NCBI GenBank assembly: GCA_047495785.1
Contig: JBLDXI010000064.1
Coordinates: 186,001 to 250,000, forward strand
Length of the DNA: 64,000 bases
Reading direction: 5' to 3'
Source of the DNA: Lepidodermella squamata
Lineage: Eukaryota > Gastrotricha
A program made the position numbers and the translations under genes. Shown here in pieces: positions 32,801 to 45,009 of this stretch; within the stretch, counting starts at the first letter, position 1; each line of letters opens with the position of its first letter. The notes beneath the pieces were generated by a model. The model was not told where the DNA came from. It made no database searches and saw only the letters and a list, made by a program, of their open reading frames with translations.

Positions 32801-35643
32801 AATTTATAGGCTCATTGTGCTCATCGACCACGCCGTCATGCTTGAACGGCGGCTTCCCTGTGCCAGCCGCCAACGCCCCCGGCAGCCCAACCTGCAGCCG
32901 ATGCATCTGCCCCAGCGGCCTATCAGGCGCCGACTGTTCAACCATCGGCGCTGCCTCATCGCCGTGCAACCAAGACGTCGTCGAAATCCCACCCTGCAAA
33001 CGCGTCTCCTTCGCCTTGCCGACGTACGCGAGCGGCGACGCGTGCACCCGGCGCTACCGAACCGCCGGCAACGGCTTCATCTTCGGCTTCGACGGCCGCC
33101 CCGGCCTGAGGTGCGGCGCCCTGAATAACGACCTGGCTTGCGAGGACTACGTCGAGGTGAGGGCAGTGGCGGCGGATGGCAAGCTGGGACCGGCGAGGCG
33201 GTTTTGCGCGTGCGGCGTCACGGCTGGCCGCGTTGCGACCATCGACACGCATGAGGTCATCGTCACGTTCCAGAGCCGAGCGGCGACCCCGGGAACGCGC
33301 GGCTTCAAGCTCAACATCTACGCCACTTGCCAGGTAAAAATATTGAAAATAATCAGAGAATTTATGCTGATTTATTTTTTAATTAATTTTTTTAATTTGG
33401 ATAACAATTGAAAAAATTCTGAGAAAATTCGAATTAATCTCACCCTCAACTTTGAATTTTTCAAATTTTAAAAATTCACAAAATTGAAATTTTGATTTCG
33501 GGAAAATTAGTGAACAAAAAATTTCGTTTGGTTTGAAGCTCCGAAAATTCTGCACTTTGAATCGAACCTTTTGGGGGATTAAACATTCCCGACAGTTTGG
33601 CCAGTACAAATTTAAAAATTAATTCGAAAAAATTAATTATAAAACATTAGGAATTTTACTCAATATTATGAAAATTGGGACTGATTTGAGAATCGCAATT
33701 TTCGAACTCTTAATTTGAATGAACCTGTGTAGAAATGCCTGGAAAATTATTTTCTGAAATTTTGAAATATAGCCTTGGACCTGACCTCTGGACCTTTAAT
33801 AAAATAGTTCATGGGATGGATAATCAATCGCATGTCTCAACGATGCAATTGCTCCATTTATCTGAAAATCCTGAAAATGTTCATAATATTTTCAAAATTT
33901 CGAATTCCTAAAAACGAAATTTTGAATTAGCAGGAAAATGAAAAAATTAATTTTTAGTCTTTTGCTCAATTTTAATTTTTTTTTATTTTTAATTTCTGAG
34001 AAATGGGTGATTTCCCGTGAATTCTTATATAAATTTTTTATGGGAATTATTCTTCCGAATTTGAATTTCGCCTGAAGAATGTTTCATGCGTGTTGTATAG
34101 GGTGTTTCGGCTACGCACTACTCGAACCGGTGCCGCATCACTCCATCCGGCTACGACTACATAGGCATTAAAAGTGTCGCTGAGAACAACAAGACGTGCA
34201 TGCCGTGGCCGCCGGGCATCATCGACGACGAGCTCAACTACCCGATGGGCGATCGCCAGGCGTCGAAACACTACTGCCGCAACCCGTACCGCCAGCAGTC
34301 GGAGCCCTTCTGCTACACGGCGGCGTCTTACATCGAAACAGCCCAGTGCAATCCGATCCCGCATTGCCGTAAGCTAAACTCCTCATTGATACTTATCGCC
34401 CAAAAGAAATTACCTTTTGGCTGTTGGCTGAGAAACAAACATTTGGCTGAGAAAGTGAAATTTTCAGAAAAATTGAGAACATTTCAAAAAAATAATGAAA
34501 TTGAAATAAAATTGAAAAAATCAACACATTTCAGAAATCAAGCATTTAAGTGCAATTTATTTTACACTTTTTCAAAATTTCAAAATGTAAAAAGTTCAAA
34601 AGTTCAAAAAATGAAAACAAAATTGCGAAAATTCCCATCTAAATCGTTGGATAGCTGTGTCATAAGGCAACCTGATTGTTAAATCAGGCAGTCCCCATTT
34701 GTAATAAATGTTTATCTCTCTTTACAATTTTATTTCAATTTAGAACAGAAGTTTTTGTATTTGAAAATGCTGAAATTTTCTCAAAGTGAAATTTTGATCA
34801 GTTCCCAATCTTAAATTTATGAAATATCGGGAATCAAGCGATTTCCAGCTCCTTGACAACCGTTGCTAAGGTGTTTGCGTCAATAATTTATTGTTGATAA
34901 CCCGCAAGAAATACGAATGATTTTTCAGACTCGAGCGTTCGATGCAACCGGCGCAACGGCGACTTCAAGGCCTGTCGTGAATACAAGCCGAACGAGCCGA
35001 AATTCGGCTGCCACCCGGACGAATCCACGGTTTGAAAAAGGCACCATGAATGCGTTTAAATTTCCAAATCTTATCGTTAAACGCAGTTGACGCCACTTCG
35101 CGTATTCCCGGACCCAGATTCGTGCAATATTAACGTAATTTCAGGCCTCTTTTGATATAGCACTGATGTCAAAAATTTGGTTTAGGGTGTGAAAATGTGC
35201 TACGACTTTGATAGCTCGACGATCAAGTGCGTTGAAACGTTCCGTCAATGCCCTGCCCCTACCAGAAAGGTTCGTGCCCAAATTCCAGCCTTCAGTTGAA
35301 TCTTCTCATTTTTGTTGAATTAAATCAGATCGGCCACATCAGCTTGTACAAGCGATTCGAGAAGAACATGCGTTTCTGTAAGATGGGCAAGGTAATATTC
35401 CTGATCTTTTGACTCACTTCCGGCGTGATTCGACCCGATTTGTAGGTTCCGCACTTCCGCTGTGTCACCTATGCTGATCCGAATTCTTTCAAAGCCTGCC
35501 GACCTGTTAGCGTTGGATGCCGCAAAAACGTCGAGGTAAGCAGCAACTGTGACCATTTGCACAAATATACTCCCGCAATTATTTTCTAGTATTCGGTTGG
35601 CGAGTACGAAGATCTAACCAGTTGCATTCCTGAGTGGCTATAA
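29884..35643 (+). CDS. Secreted pseudo-astacin / EGF / CUB / kringle / Cys-rich unit protein
   Basis: Fifteen exons (29884-29958, 30012-30080, 30400-30589, 30715-30838, 30897-30999, 31351-31415, 31477-31697, 32810-33333, 34101-34368, 34929-35029, 35087-35134, 35186-35269, 35329-35391, 35446-35535, 35590-35643) total 2079 nt, giving 692 aa without a break. Order: signal peptide (~1-20), astacin-like domain (~90-285), EGF-like (C-L-N-G-G ... C-S-R-C-I-C-P-S-G), CUB (~310-460), kringle (C-M-P-W, Y-C-R-N-P-Y, F-C-Y-T, C-N-P-I-P-H-C), then one a-b-c-d-a-b 12-Cys unit shared with the flanking lectin genes. The astacin part keeps P-E-H-T-R-I-D-R-D and S-V-P-F-D-F but reads L-G-L-L-I-T-F-G-F-P-P where H-E-x-x-H-x-x-G-F-x-H should be, and its Met-turn is S-A-S-L-F-N. 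It also lacks the domain's Cys. A catalytically dead binding or scaffold protein is likely. Confidence 0.88.
31698..32809. other. Intron 7 of the pseudo-astacin gene
   Basis: About 1.1 kb. Contains an open frame (32049-32531) that has no natural coding features. It also contains a copy of a dispersed repeat ('tgattgatcggcat...acgcattc', about 32505-32610) found again at 51495-51610. Confidence 0.55.
33334..34100. other. Intron 8 of the pseudo-astacin gene
   Basis: AT-rich and featureless, in sharp contrast to the GC-rich exons on both sides. Confidence 0.7.
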
Positions 35644-36630
35644 AGCGACAGCTTCGACTCGAGCCATTGATTTCTCTCTCATGCGATTTTTGAAATTCAA
35701 CTATTTATTTTTCTCGCTTTTTCTGGCGGCAAGGCTCATGCTTTGAAAATTTAATAATCGAATATATTTATTTGAGTAAATTGGAAAATGAATCATTAAA
35801 TAAATTGGTCGTAATTCGTAATCTTGCTGAATATCAACCTAAATATTCAGCTAGATAACGAAAAAGTTAACAGCGAACCAAGTCTCATTTTGGTCTTTTT
35901 GATGCAATGAAAGAACCAACAGCCCTCGTGGCATCGTCGACGAGCACAGGAAATATAATGGCGTTATATTTGAATCTTGGTTCACTCAGAAAATGAATGG
36001 CTGATCAGTTGGTAACCAGAAAATTTTACATATTTCCAGGATTTCCATGAAAAAAGTAAAAAAATGGAAAATTTGAGCAGTGATCTCCTTGCCATAGCAG
36101 CGTGAAAAATTTTTCTAAATTGAATTTTTCAGTTTATCATAGAAACTTCTGTATTAAACAGGGATGGATGGTGCCCACGATGGTGCCCACCATCCATAAC
36201 TTGAGGCCGGTTGAAAAATTGCTACATAACTGGACATAGGAGACGGATAATTTGAAATTCGAAAATGAGATTGATGGACGTTCATTCTTTGATAATTTAT
36301 TCCAAATTGAGATTCACAGAAATTCATTAAGTAATTTTGTAAAATATCGAAACTTTACGTCAGTTTTCCGGGTCGACTTGAAGAAGCCGAGCAGTGATCA
36401 TCTGATGCCAATTGATTAATTTTGATTTACCCTTAGAATAGTCAACATTCAAAATCTCAATTCATTTTGCCAACTGTTGAAGCCCTCTAGCTCATGAGAA
36501 GCCCTTTCATTATTTTCATGATTTAATGATGATATACGTTAAAAGAATACCTTTAATCTATGAATGTTATTGTTTTGACAAGGTTCACGGATTGTTTTCT
36601 GGAGTTCAGCCGTTAATAAAATATCATTTT
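35644..36630. other. Intergenic, with a short hairpin
   Basis: 'atggatggtgcccac...' at about 36165-36198 is an inverted repeat with 10-bp arms. Otherwise AT-rich, no gene supported. Confidence 0.5.
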
Positions 36631-36631
36631 C

Positions 36632-37047
36632 ATGTCACGCATTCGTAGTAACATTTCGAAGCACAACAAAAAACATGCGAGGATAAATCGCGAAGTGCCC
36701 TCTATCAGATCGGCCTTCTTCTATCACAGATTCGGTCGACGGTGGCGGAGATCAGCAGATCTTATTTCAAGACAATCAGCGATCCATAACATCCAAGACA
36801 TGTCCAATGATGAAAATTGAAGATTTCGCAGGCTGACGAAACGATTTGCGTGCATTTTCTTGATTTGCTCCACATCGCCGTGCGGCCAATCAATGATCGC
36901 TGGAACGTGGCGTTCACGCTCGAAGTGCCTTGGACTATAAATTCCAAGCCAAGTGGATACAGTTTAATTATAAAACAACGTACGCCCATCAGGCCACCGA
37001 CTGGAAGTGCAGTGATAGGAATGAGAGAATTATTTTTCAATAATTGA
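36632..37047 (+). CDS. Possible small unknown gene, structure uncertain
   Basis: An ATG at 36632 opens 62 codons of very basic protein (M-S-R-I-R-S-N-I-S-K-H-N-K-K). Just past its stop, a second frame after a plausible acceptor (ttcgcag, ends about 36830) gives about 70 codons (A-D-E-T-I-C-V-H-F ... W-T-I-N-S-K-P) with balanced codon use. The two frames are not joined by any splice that I can defend. It may be a decayed or mis-read gene. No family recognised. Confidence 0.25.
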
Positions 37048-37541
37048 AAAAAATGAAAAAATTTGATGAGATGGGGGATCATCCCCCAGCTCGGCTGGGC
37101 CAAACAACAAAATGCGAATTTATCCCACTGTTTCGTTAATTTTGAGAGATTTTCGAGCGTGTTTCAGTGGAAAATCTTCAAAATTTTCTCCCTTCGCTTG
37201 CTTTTTAGCTGAAATGACCAGTCATTTTTGGCAAGACAATTTTTGGCGCAAATCGGGTCACCTTCAGTAATTGCATTTGTTAGAATGACCGAATTAGGAC
37301 GAGACAATTTGTTGCCAATTATTTTATAGCTGAAACGCGCTGGTTGGATAATCACTCGATTATCTCGGAAATGCCTGTTTGATAATTGGGCAATCTGGAC
37401 AATATTATTGTCCAACTCGAAATTAGGACGAAAAAATGTTAGTTCCAGGAAAATCGATGTCAAAACACGCAGTATCCCTAGTTTTCATTTCATTTTGAAG
37501 CATTATTTCGAGTTTATTCCAAGTTGAATTCGCGCATTAAA

Positions 37542-40500
37542 ATGACCGGTTCTTATTTTGTTCTTCTGGCACTTACGCTGGCGTCGATCGACGTGGCTTG
37601 GGGCGCGCAGCCGTTGAACTGGGTTCGCTGCTTCTCGCAGTTCAGCAACCGATTCACCAACTGCGTACCAGCTGCCGATGGCTGTAATCCTCTCACCGAT
37701 TATCAGGTTTTTCTTCTCAATTTTATTTTTCTTCGAAGAGCTGAGTAATTGAAATATTTCTCTATCGACAGCTGGGCTCAAGCTTACGAACAACCGGCAG
37801 TTGCAACACTGGGGTCTGTTAAGATTACCAGTAAATCTATTTTCAATTTTGGTCTGTTTTGGTCATCTATATAGAATGCCAGGATGTGCTACAAATACGT
37901 GGCTCTTACCCCGTTTTGTGTACCTGGTAACGTTGGTTGCAACAACCCTGGTGATATGAATGTAAGCCCCATCACCCAATTATTTGGAATTAAGCATCAA
38001 ACTAAAATTATTACTGTTGTTGTGATATATTGTTTCGAATATTCGCCTTAGATGTTCTGGTTCGACAATCAGAATGCGACGCTGAGCCTGAAATACAATC
38101 TCAACGAATGCGAGAAAAAGAAAGCTGCATTCGAGGTGATGCATTCAGGAAACTTTGCCCCTCTGCTGATTATGCGTTACACCTGTATCGTTACAGACTT
38201 CGAAATTCAGGCGCTGCACATCGAACAACGTCACCATGACTTGTGTCCCAGACCCGTACTCCTGCCCCAACAACTGGGTGGGCGATTTTAAAAGGTTGAT
38301 GTGTTCCTGTTTGACGCTGATTCTTGTTTTCTAGGCCACTGAATCGACTTTGTATTTAAATCTTGCGGCATGTACCAATGGAGCAGGTTCGTAAAGACCA
38401 GACTCGATTTTCGAAAACTGGAAACAGAATAATTCATCCAGTACAATTGCTATTATTTTCCGTTTGTCATCTCAGTCACAGTTCCAGTCAGCGAAAAGCC
38501 GCACATTCGGTGCTTCGATTCTGCCACCAAAAGGTTCAACGACTGCCGACCGCAAAGCTCGGGATGTTTCGCTAGCAATGAAACTCAGCAATTCTCGACC
38601 AAAGTTTACATCAACCGTGCAGCTTGCATGCTAGGAGTAATTATTTAGTCATTTTCGTTACAGCAATAAATGCGCTTGTTTTGACAGAATGCTGTTTCAT
38701 GCAAGGATTCATCCAATCGAACGTCTTGCTACGCGATTTGTCCTCAAGATCAATCTCAGGTAACCTCTCAATGAAAATCACATTTTTTCTGGTATCTACT
38801 GTTTTTCATCAACAGGTTAAGCTGTTCTCGGACTTGGGCAACTTCCAGTTGAATCACAACAAATGTATCACGGACATAACCCCGGTGGTGAGTTCTCATC
38901 GAAGCTTTCAGCCCTATGGTGTGTGCAGCTATCGTTTCACTTCCTTATAACTTATTCTTGATTGCCCGATTTGACTGCGATTACTCTTGTCCAGAAGTGG
39001 AAATAACAGGGGACCTTCAGGAAGCGCCCACCCTCTAAACGAACTCGGGGTTCCAGATCGGAGGAAAGTATATTTCTCCATGGCTAGCCAATAGAGAGTT
39101 CCCCTATTGATTCGTCAATTGAAATGCGTAAACTGGGCTAATTAGAGGGACACAGGCTGGGTTATAAGCCTATCCTAGATAATTAGCTATTTTCATTTTC
39201 CCTAATTCCAATTCTCGGAATGTTTCAATTGCTCGAAGCTATGTCAACGTCGATGTGAATAAGGCTGAAATCTGAAATTTTGGAAGTATTTCCCCCATTA
39301 CTAAGAATAACATTTTTCTTAGGAACAACTATAATCCGATCGTAGACTTTTATTTTATACAATTGACCGAAAATAAGTGATGCGGGGTTTGGCGCATTTT
39401 CCGTCTTTTCCAGCCATATTCCCAGCTGATGGCTGAAGGTTGACTTGAAAGGGAAGATTCTGGGATTTCTGGATGTTTTAAGTCGGTTTTTCTTGAGGAT
39501 TTTCAAACTTCAGATTCCTAGGAGGCTCCCATCCACCTCAAGAGACGGCAGACCCAGAAGTGACGGCGAAAAGGCTTATCGCTCCATAGGTTGACGTGGA
39601 AACACTGGCTTCATTCCATTCACATTTTGTTGAGCATATCGCAAGATTCCTCACCTCAGATCAGTGCTTTGAATTTGATTTGATTTGATTTGATTCAGAC
39701 CCTGTTTTCACTTATTTAGATTTGAAATGATTGATTTACGTGGGGAAGCATTTTGATTTGATTGATTTTGATTTAACTTTGGAAATGCAATAAAAAAACT
39801 TGACATGTACTGTGAAAATGAAATTTGTCTTCATTTTTGCAAACATTTGCTCTAGAGAGGGATGGTAGTTCCTAATTTGTGCCATTTTATCAATTGCCTG
39901 AATTTTCATAGCCCCCAACTTGGTGAAAACCCTGATTTTTCCCGATTTATTGTGATTCATCGCTGTCGATGATTTGATTTGATTGATTTAGTCCCGTAGA
40001 AGTGGGACAATGATTGATTTTGATTGATTTGAGGAGTTCCATGATTTAAGCTGTAACTCATATGAAATCAAATTCAAAGAGCTCAGCCTCAGATTCAAGA
40101 TCTGCACAAATTCTACCTTAACCTTAACTTTGAAGCCGATTTTCTCAGCAACCCTGATAGCTATCGACCTCTGTTTGATATCGTTCGACTCCTCGTTCAT
40201 CGATCTTGAAACGGCATCAAAATTTCACGACGATGTCTAAAATATCGCCAAACCCCGCTTTTCACTTATTCCCGGTCAATTTATCTATATAACATAACCA
40301 CAACATAAGTTGTATAACATACCGTATTTCTCGAAAATATACACCGGGGTATATTTGTGATTGAACCAACACATTTTTAGGGTTGTAATCGGGGTGGGGG
40401 ATATTTTCGAGGTGCGGTATATTTATGATCCATCAACAATTTTCAGAAATGTGGTAAATACTGCTAACAATAATTTCGTTTTACTGGACCAAAGCGTGAA

Positions 40501-41424
40501 AAAGAAGGATTACTTAAGCAGTTCTGGAGGTTTTATCAGTTAGTTGTAGTTCTATACGATCGGAACATACGATATCAGCCATGAAATCAGTAACATAGAA
40601 GACATTTTTCGAAAAGAATTGAACGTGAAATTCAAAATGGACCTCCCCAACTTCGCCCTTCGTGCCTCCATTGAGTTATCACTGGCAATCTTATGCCCAG
40701 CCCAAGCTAAGCAACAGGCTGATGGGGTGCGTATTTCGTTTTTTTAGTAAAATGATACGGCGCTTTGGTTTTTTTAATAACATGGGGTAGAATTTCGAGG
40801 TGCGGTATATTTATGATCAAACGGTAAGTTTTATAGGGTTGTATTCGGGGTGGGGAATATTTTCGAGGTGCGGTATATTTTCGAGAAATACGGTAGGTTG
40901 ATAATTGATAAGAAATTTCTTGATAGACCACTTACCATCGATGTCTGCAAACTGCCGACAGTTCAGTATCCTGCCGACTGAGCTCGAGCGGCTGTGATGC
41001 CAACACGGAGAGACGATTTCCAGCAAATGTTACGTTCAGCGGCGAATCGCAGTGTCAAAACGCTAAAAGGACTCTGTTTGTGTATAGTAGCGCCGGCATT
41101 AATTTCAATCATTCAGCTGCAGCCGCAAAGTGCTTGGAACTGGGCGGCGCCTTGGCAACTGTTAAAATGGCTACAGACCTGTCCCGCATGATCAGCATGT
41201 TACCTAACGACCCCAGTGTCGTTGCCTGGGTGGGTCTTGCGCCAGAGTCCGGCGTCCTTAAATGGTCGGACGGTTCGGCTGTCACATACCAATCAAATCT
41301 GTTTTATATGCCGTTGAATAATGATAAATGTGGCGTGATTTATATCGGCATTCGTTTGATGATTTTCTATGCTTGCAACACTATTAATGTCCCTTACGCA
41401 ATATGCGAAACCTATGTTGAATGA
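37542..41424 (+). CDS. Secreted Cys-rich two-unit protein with C-terminal C-type lectin domain (paralogue)
   Basis: Ten exons with the same plan and phases as the gene at 22.65 kb: 37542-37706, 37772-37813, 37875-37961, 38052-38135, 38197-38277, 38335-38386, 38476-38636, 38688-38759, 38816-38887 and 40927-41424. They total 1314 nt, giving 437 aa, unbroken. The signal peptide M-T-G-S-Y-F-V-L-L-A-L-T precedes W-V-R-C-F-S. The two 12-Cys units are very close to the paralogue's, but the lectin exon is far more divergent (Y-H-R-C-L..., V-A-W-V-G-L, W-S-D-G-S-A). Intron 9 is 2.0 kb and contains a 572-bp inverted-repeat element. I use the ATG at 37542, with only non-ATG codons open upstream. Secreted, ligand unknown. 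No E-P-N/Q-P-D motif is visible. Confidence 0.85.
39666..40032. repeat. Simple repeats of tttga/ttgattga
   Basis: A (tttga)n run at 39666-39695 and scattered 'tgattgattttgatt' runs to about 40032, inside intron 9 of the lectin gene. Confidence 0.7.
40322..40893. mobile_element. 572-bp MITE with 21-bp perfect inverted repeats
   Basis: The left end starts CCGTATTTCTCGAAAATA at 40322 and the right end, read on minus from 40893, is identical for 21 bases. Flanking TA occurs on both sides (40320-40321 and 40894-40895), as for Tc1/mariner-type insertion. The interior has three copies of a 'tcgaggtgcggtatattt' motif (about 40407, 40797 and 40864). No coding capacity. Inserted in intron 9 of the lectin gene. 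Confidence 0.8.
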
Positions 41425-41650
41425 GTGTTAAGGCATTGGGGGTGCCGTGAACTTTTGAAATGGCTGTTAAATAATTGATGATACGTTAAGAGTTGAGAGC
41501 TGTAGCAGCATAATAAAAATAGAATGAATCGGGCTTCCCCAATTTCTTTTTCAGCGTTTTCGAAAACAAGATTTGATTTATGAAATGGTGCAACAAATGC
41601 TCAGTTCACGCAACTCCGATTATTGAAGAATGACGAAATCATTTTTTGAT

Positions 41651-41675
41651 CATCATCATCATCATCATCATCATG
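41651..41675. repeat. (cat)8 microsatellite
   Basis: Pure cat repeats, followed by a small hairpin 'ccatcgcg...cgcgatgg' at about 41690-41713. Confidence 0.9.
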
Positions 41676-41878
41676 TGGTTTTGTGGTGACCATCGCGTCA
41701 TTTTCGCGATGGTGAGGCGTACAGAAGTTTTAACGACGGCGAGAGCGAGTAGTCAAGTAGATTCCGTTCCCAGCGACCTGTAGGCCAAAAATTCGCGAAT
41801 AAAGGCCCTCCATTTTGACCTGTCTTGGGCTGTATTTTCAAAAATTTCCCAATTTAGGTATTTTTCGTTGTCAATACA

Positions 41879-42261
41879 TATGTTGTACGCCTATAGGGTA
41901 TTTAAGCCTTTAGGGTATGAGCATTGTATTTAACCAAAATAAAGGCCAAACCGTGATGGTGACTATCGATCATCATATATTGCTGTAATCGATCGATTGC
42001 TGTAATAAAGGGCTATCGATTGGTGCCAAATCGAATTCCGCGCGGAAAATTTGGAAATATGTTTCTTACCTTCAAAAATAAAAAAATGCGGAAAATTCGC
42101 GTTTTTTGGCCAAAACTTTTGGCCAAAAGACGATCGATATATGATGATCGATAGTCACCATCACGGTTTGGCCGCTATGACAGTTTAAAATATTGCTTAT
42201 CCCGTATAGGCTTAAGCCTATACCGTATAAGCTTAGATCCTCTATAGGCGTACAACACATA
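41879..42261. mobile_element. Foldback/MITE element, 383 bp
   Basis: Outer arms 'tatgttgtacgcctatag' (41879-41896) and the complement at 42242-42261 (two extra bases). Inner arms are a perfect 36-bp inverted repeat at 41944-41979 and 42138-42173 beginning 'ggccaaaccgtgatggtg'. The central part is AT-rich with GATCGAT motifs. No coding frame. Family not recognised. Confidence 0.75.
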
Positions 42262-43845
42262 CTTACAAAATTTTTAAAATTTTCCAAATGTTAAGCTTTT
42301 AATAGACTCTGAGTGTTGCAGTAGTCCCATCCTATTTTAGGCCTGCCTGTACTCCTTTGCCATTGCTTGTCTGGCGGTGTCCACTGGTATACCTGTTTTA
42401 CCAGGCTATCGTCCTCCATTCTAATTAATATGTTAGGCTAATATGTGGCCTAAAAATCTAAGGCGATAATGTTCGACTTGCGCGGACATAGGTTCAATCC
42501 CCTCGCACAGCTTCCTATAACTTCCTCACTTCTTACTTTATCCAAGATTGAAATGTTTGCTATTAACCTGAGCCATCTCATTTTTTTTAAATACCATGTT
42601 TTATTTGGATTCCAGCCCGCGATTGTATAAAGCCATAGCAATTTGTTGCTGATCTAATTTTTATTAAATTTTTATTAAAATTAGCTGCATATACCTACAG
42701 TCTACCTCATGTCAAGCAGAAATTAATTAATTTGTTGCCACAGGAAAACGCTAATGAATTCGATGGGTTTCAGTCACGTGACCCGTTTTTACCCGAATAC
42801 CCATTACCTGAGCGTTTCGCCACACCCGAACTTTTTCAATGGCATATTAGAGTCATTTCATTTCTCAATTCTTAATAATTTTATTCAACTCTTTACACCT
42901 GGGGCGGATTCTACCTACTAAACGGCCCTCGTTCTTCTAGCGTCCGATGTTAAGGGTATTTCAGTATTTTTGATAGAAAGACTAGTATTTGAACCCATTT
43001 GCGCATTACACGTCATATGAAGCAGGATATTTCTGTATTAAATCTTAGTAAAAGCAGTGCTCCGGGGAAAGAGGAAAACGACTACCTGTTTTCTTGGAAA
43101 ATTTTCGAATTTTGCGAAAAAGCGCAAGGGTCCCCCTAATGATGTGCTCATTTTAGGCCGATTTACCCCCTGAAAGCGGGTCCAAGTCGGCCTCTGAGTA
43201 AAATTAACGCGAAAACGGCTCAATTAATTTGCCCTGACTATTGAACATGCACGGAATTAATTTTTAATTTTTGCTGACATTTGTGCTGGAAATAGCCTAA
43301 AAGATTTCTCCGAAAGGAATATGATACAACATTTTTCACCGAGGAAATCGCCATTCATGCGCAATAAATATTTATATCCATGGGTTGTAACGGATCAATC
43401 GTGGTGTACAATTGTTGTATTCAAGTTGAACATCTGTAATCTGCAAGCCGTCCTAATAAGACTGGTACCTAGCCATGGAATCAGTAACTCTAATTGAGAA
43501 AGCTGGGTGGCAAAGAGTCATTTCGACCAGAAGTCATTATAATCTTTATTCTCTTCGATCAGTATACTTGCTCTTGATCGCAAAATAATCTCGTATCACA
43601 CCTCACATATAATCTCAACTCATAGTTACGTTTATATTAAGCTATCCACGCATGCATCATGATTGGCTTGATAGTTCTGGTACGTCGAGTACAGCGTCTC
43701 CTGTGAATTTTCAACAAAGATTTTCGAAAGCTATGGCGACTTGGTACTCATCTGTATTACCTGAGTTGATTCGCCAATGCACGATCCTTGACAAAATTCC
43801 ACGTCAGATTGGTCTTTACACTTCACAGCTTTCTGTAACGAAATT
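42262..43845. other. Intergenic between convergent lectin-family genes
   Basis: No exon of the family and no other gene recognised on either strand. I looked in particular for c, d and lectin exons on the minus strand that would complete the gene at 43.9-45.0 kb, and did not find them. Confidence 0.5.
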
Positions 43846-43848
43846 ACG

Positions 43849-45007
43849 TCAGCAATTCAATTTTACGAAAGTGAAAACAAAACTCACCCCAGTGAGGCAC
43901 AAGTCGCGGTTTCCGTAAATGTAGACCCAATGGTTTCGAGTCTCGCCAGCCTGGCAGCCGGAGCTTTGAGGCCGGCAGTCGGCAAATTTCAAAGTCCCAG
44001 AATTGAAGCAACGAACGTGCGGCTTCTCGCTGTCCGGAAGTGAGACTGCAAAATTCGGGAAAAATAGTAGAAAAAATTCATCAAAATTTGAAAGCAACCC
44101 ACTCTGTCCGTTGGTGCACGATGCAAGATTATCGTAAACAGTTGTCTCAGTGGTCTGAGAATAAATCAGAAAAATAAAGAGAGACATGCGATAATTATGG
44201 GCCAAACCCAGCTGTTCGGGCACGGATACGGGGTTGGCACGCAGCTTTTAAGGGTGCCGGCCGAAGTGCATTGCCTGAATGGTAAATTCTGGAAGTAAAA
44301 GCAGAACAATCTATCGAAACGTCTAAACGGAGCTTAGATGAAACGCCCACCGCAAATGATCCCTTTTTCCTCTCGCATAGGTTGAGGTTGAAAACTAGGC
44401 TCAGCGTTGCGGGTCGGTTGAATGTGAACAGCTGAAAAAAAATCAGAAATTACTTCAGCAAGAAATAAAAAATAAATTAAAATTTTAGGTATTTTAGATT
44501 TTAGATTTCATAACTCAACAAATATCAAAAAGCCTGGATTCGAAAATTTTTAAAATTTCGAGTTTGAATTTTTCTTGAAGCAGAAGGGTTGGAATAGGGA
44601 CTGCGTACCGTCATTTCGTCGGCGGCGCATTGATCGAGCCCTGAAACACATCGCGGGCTGAGCACGTCATATTTGTAGCACATTTTGGCAGTCTGAAATG
44701 CAAAAATTCAGTTCACTATTTTGAATCAAATTAGCAAGCAGCTTACCCCGCGGTAGCAGGAACCCTTAGCTGGGAAGACTGGACCGCTCTGAAAATTGGA
44801 TAAATTGAGGCAAAATTATTTAGAATTTAGAAAATCTACCTGGTATTCGCTCAATTGATCGCAGGTCTCAGAAGCTCTGATGCACCTTGAGAATCGGCCG
44901 TTGATCTGGGAGAAGCAGCGATGCCAGTTTTTTTCCTTCTTACTCGATGCCAGGTCGATGCGAGTAAGCATCAGCGCGAACAGCATAGTCCACATAACGC
45001 CATCCAT
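43849..45007 (-). pseudogene. 3'-truncated Cys-rich lectin-family gene
   Basis: Exons on minus: a with signal peptide (45007-44839), b (44788-44747), c (44692-44609), d (~44430-44350), a (~44290-44213), b (~44155-44103) and a+b (~44048-43890). The first 12-Cys unit is complete and open (W-H-R-C-F-S, M-C-Y-K-Y, Y-D-N-L-A-S-C). The second unit stops after its first a+b exon. If the last donor is not used, translation would end at a TGA near 43849 after F-T-F-V-K-L-N-C. No c, d or lectin exons exist further left. Either it makes a shortened secreted protein or it is a truncated duplicate. The divergent spelling of every exon suggests it is old. Confidence 0.7.
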
Positions 45008-45009
45008 TT

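Noticed and set aside
32799-33252. Several open frames on both strands over the EGF-CUB exon
   Set aside because: They arise from the high GC content of that exon. Only the plus frame joined to exons 7 and 9 has recognisable domains.
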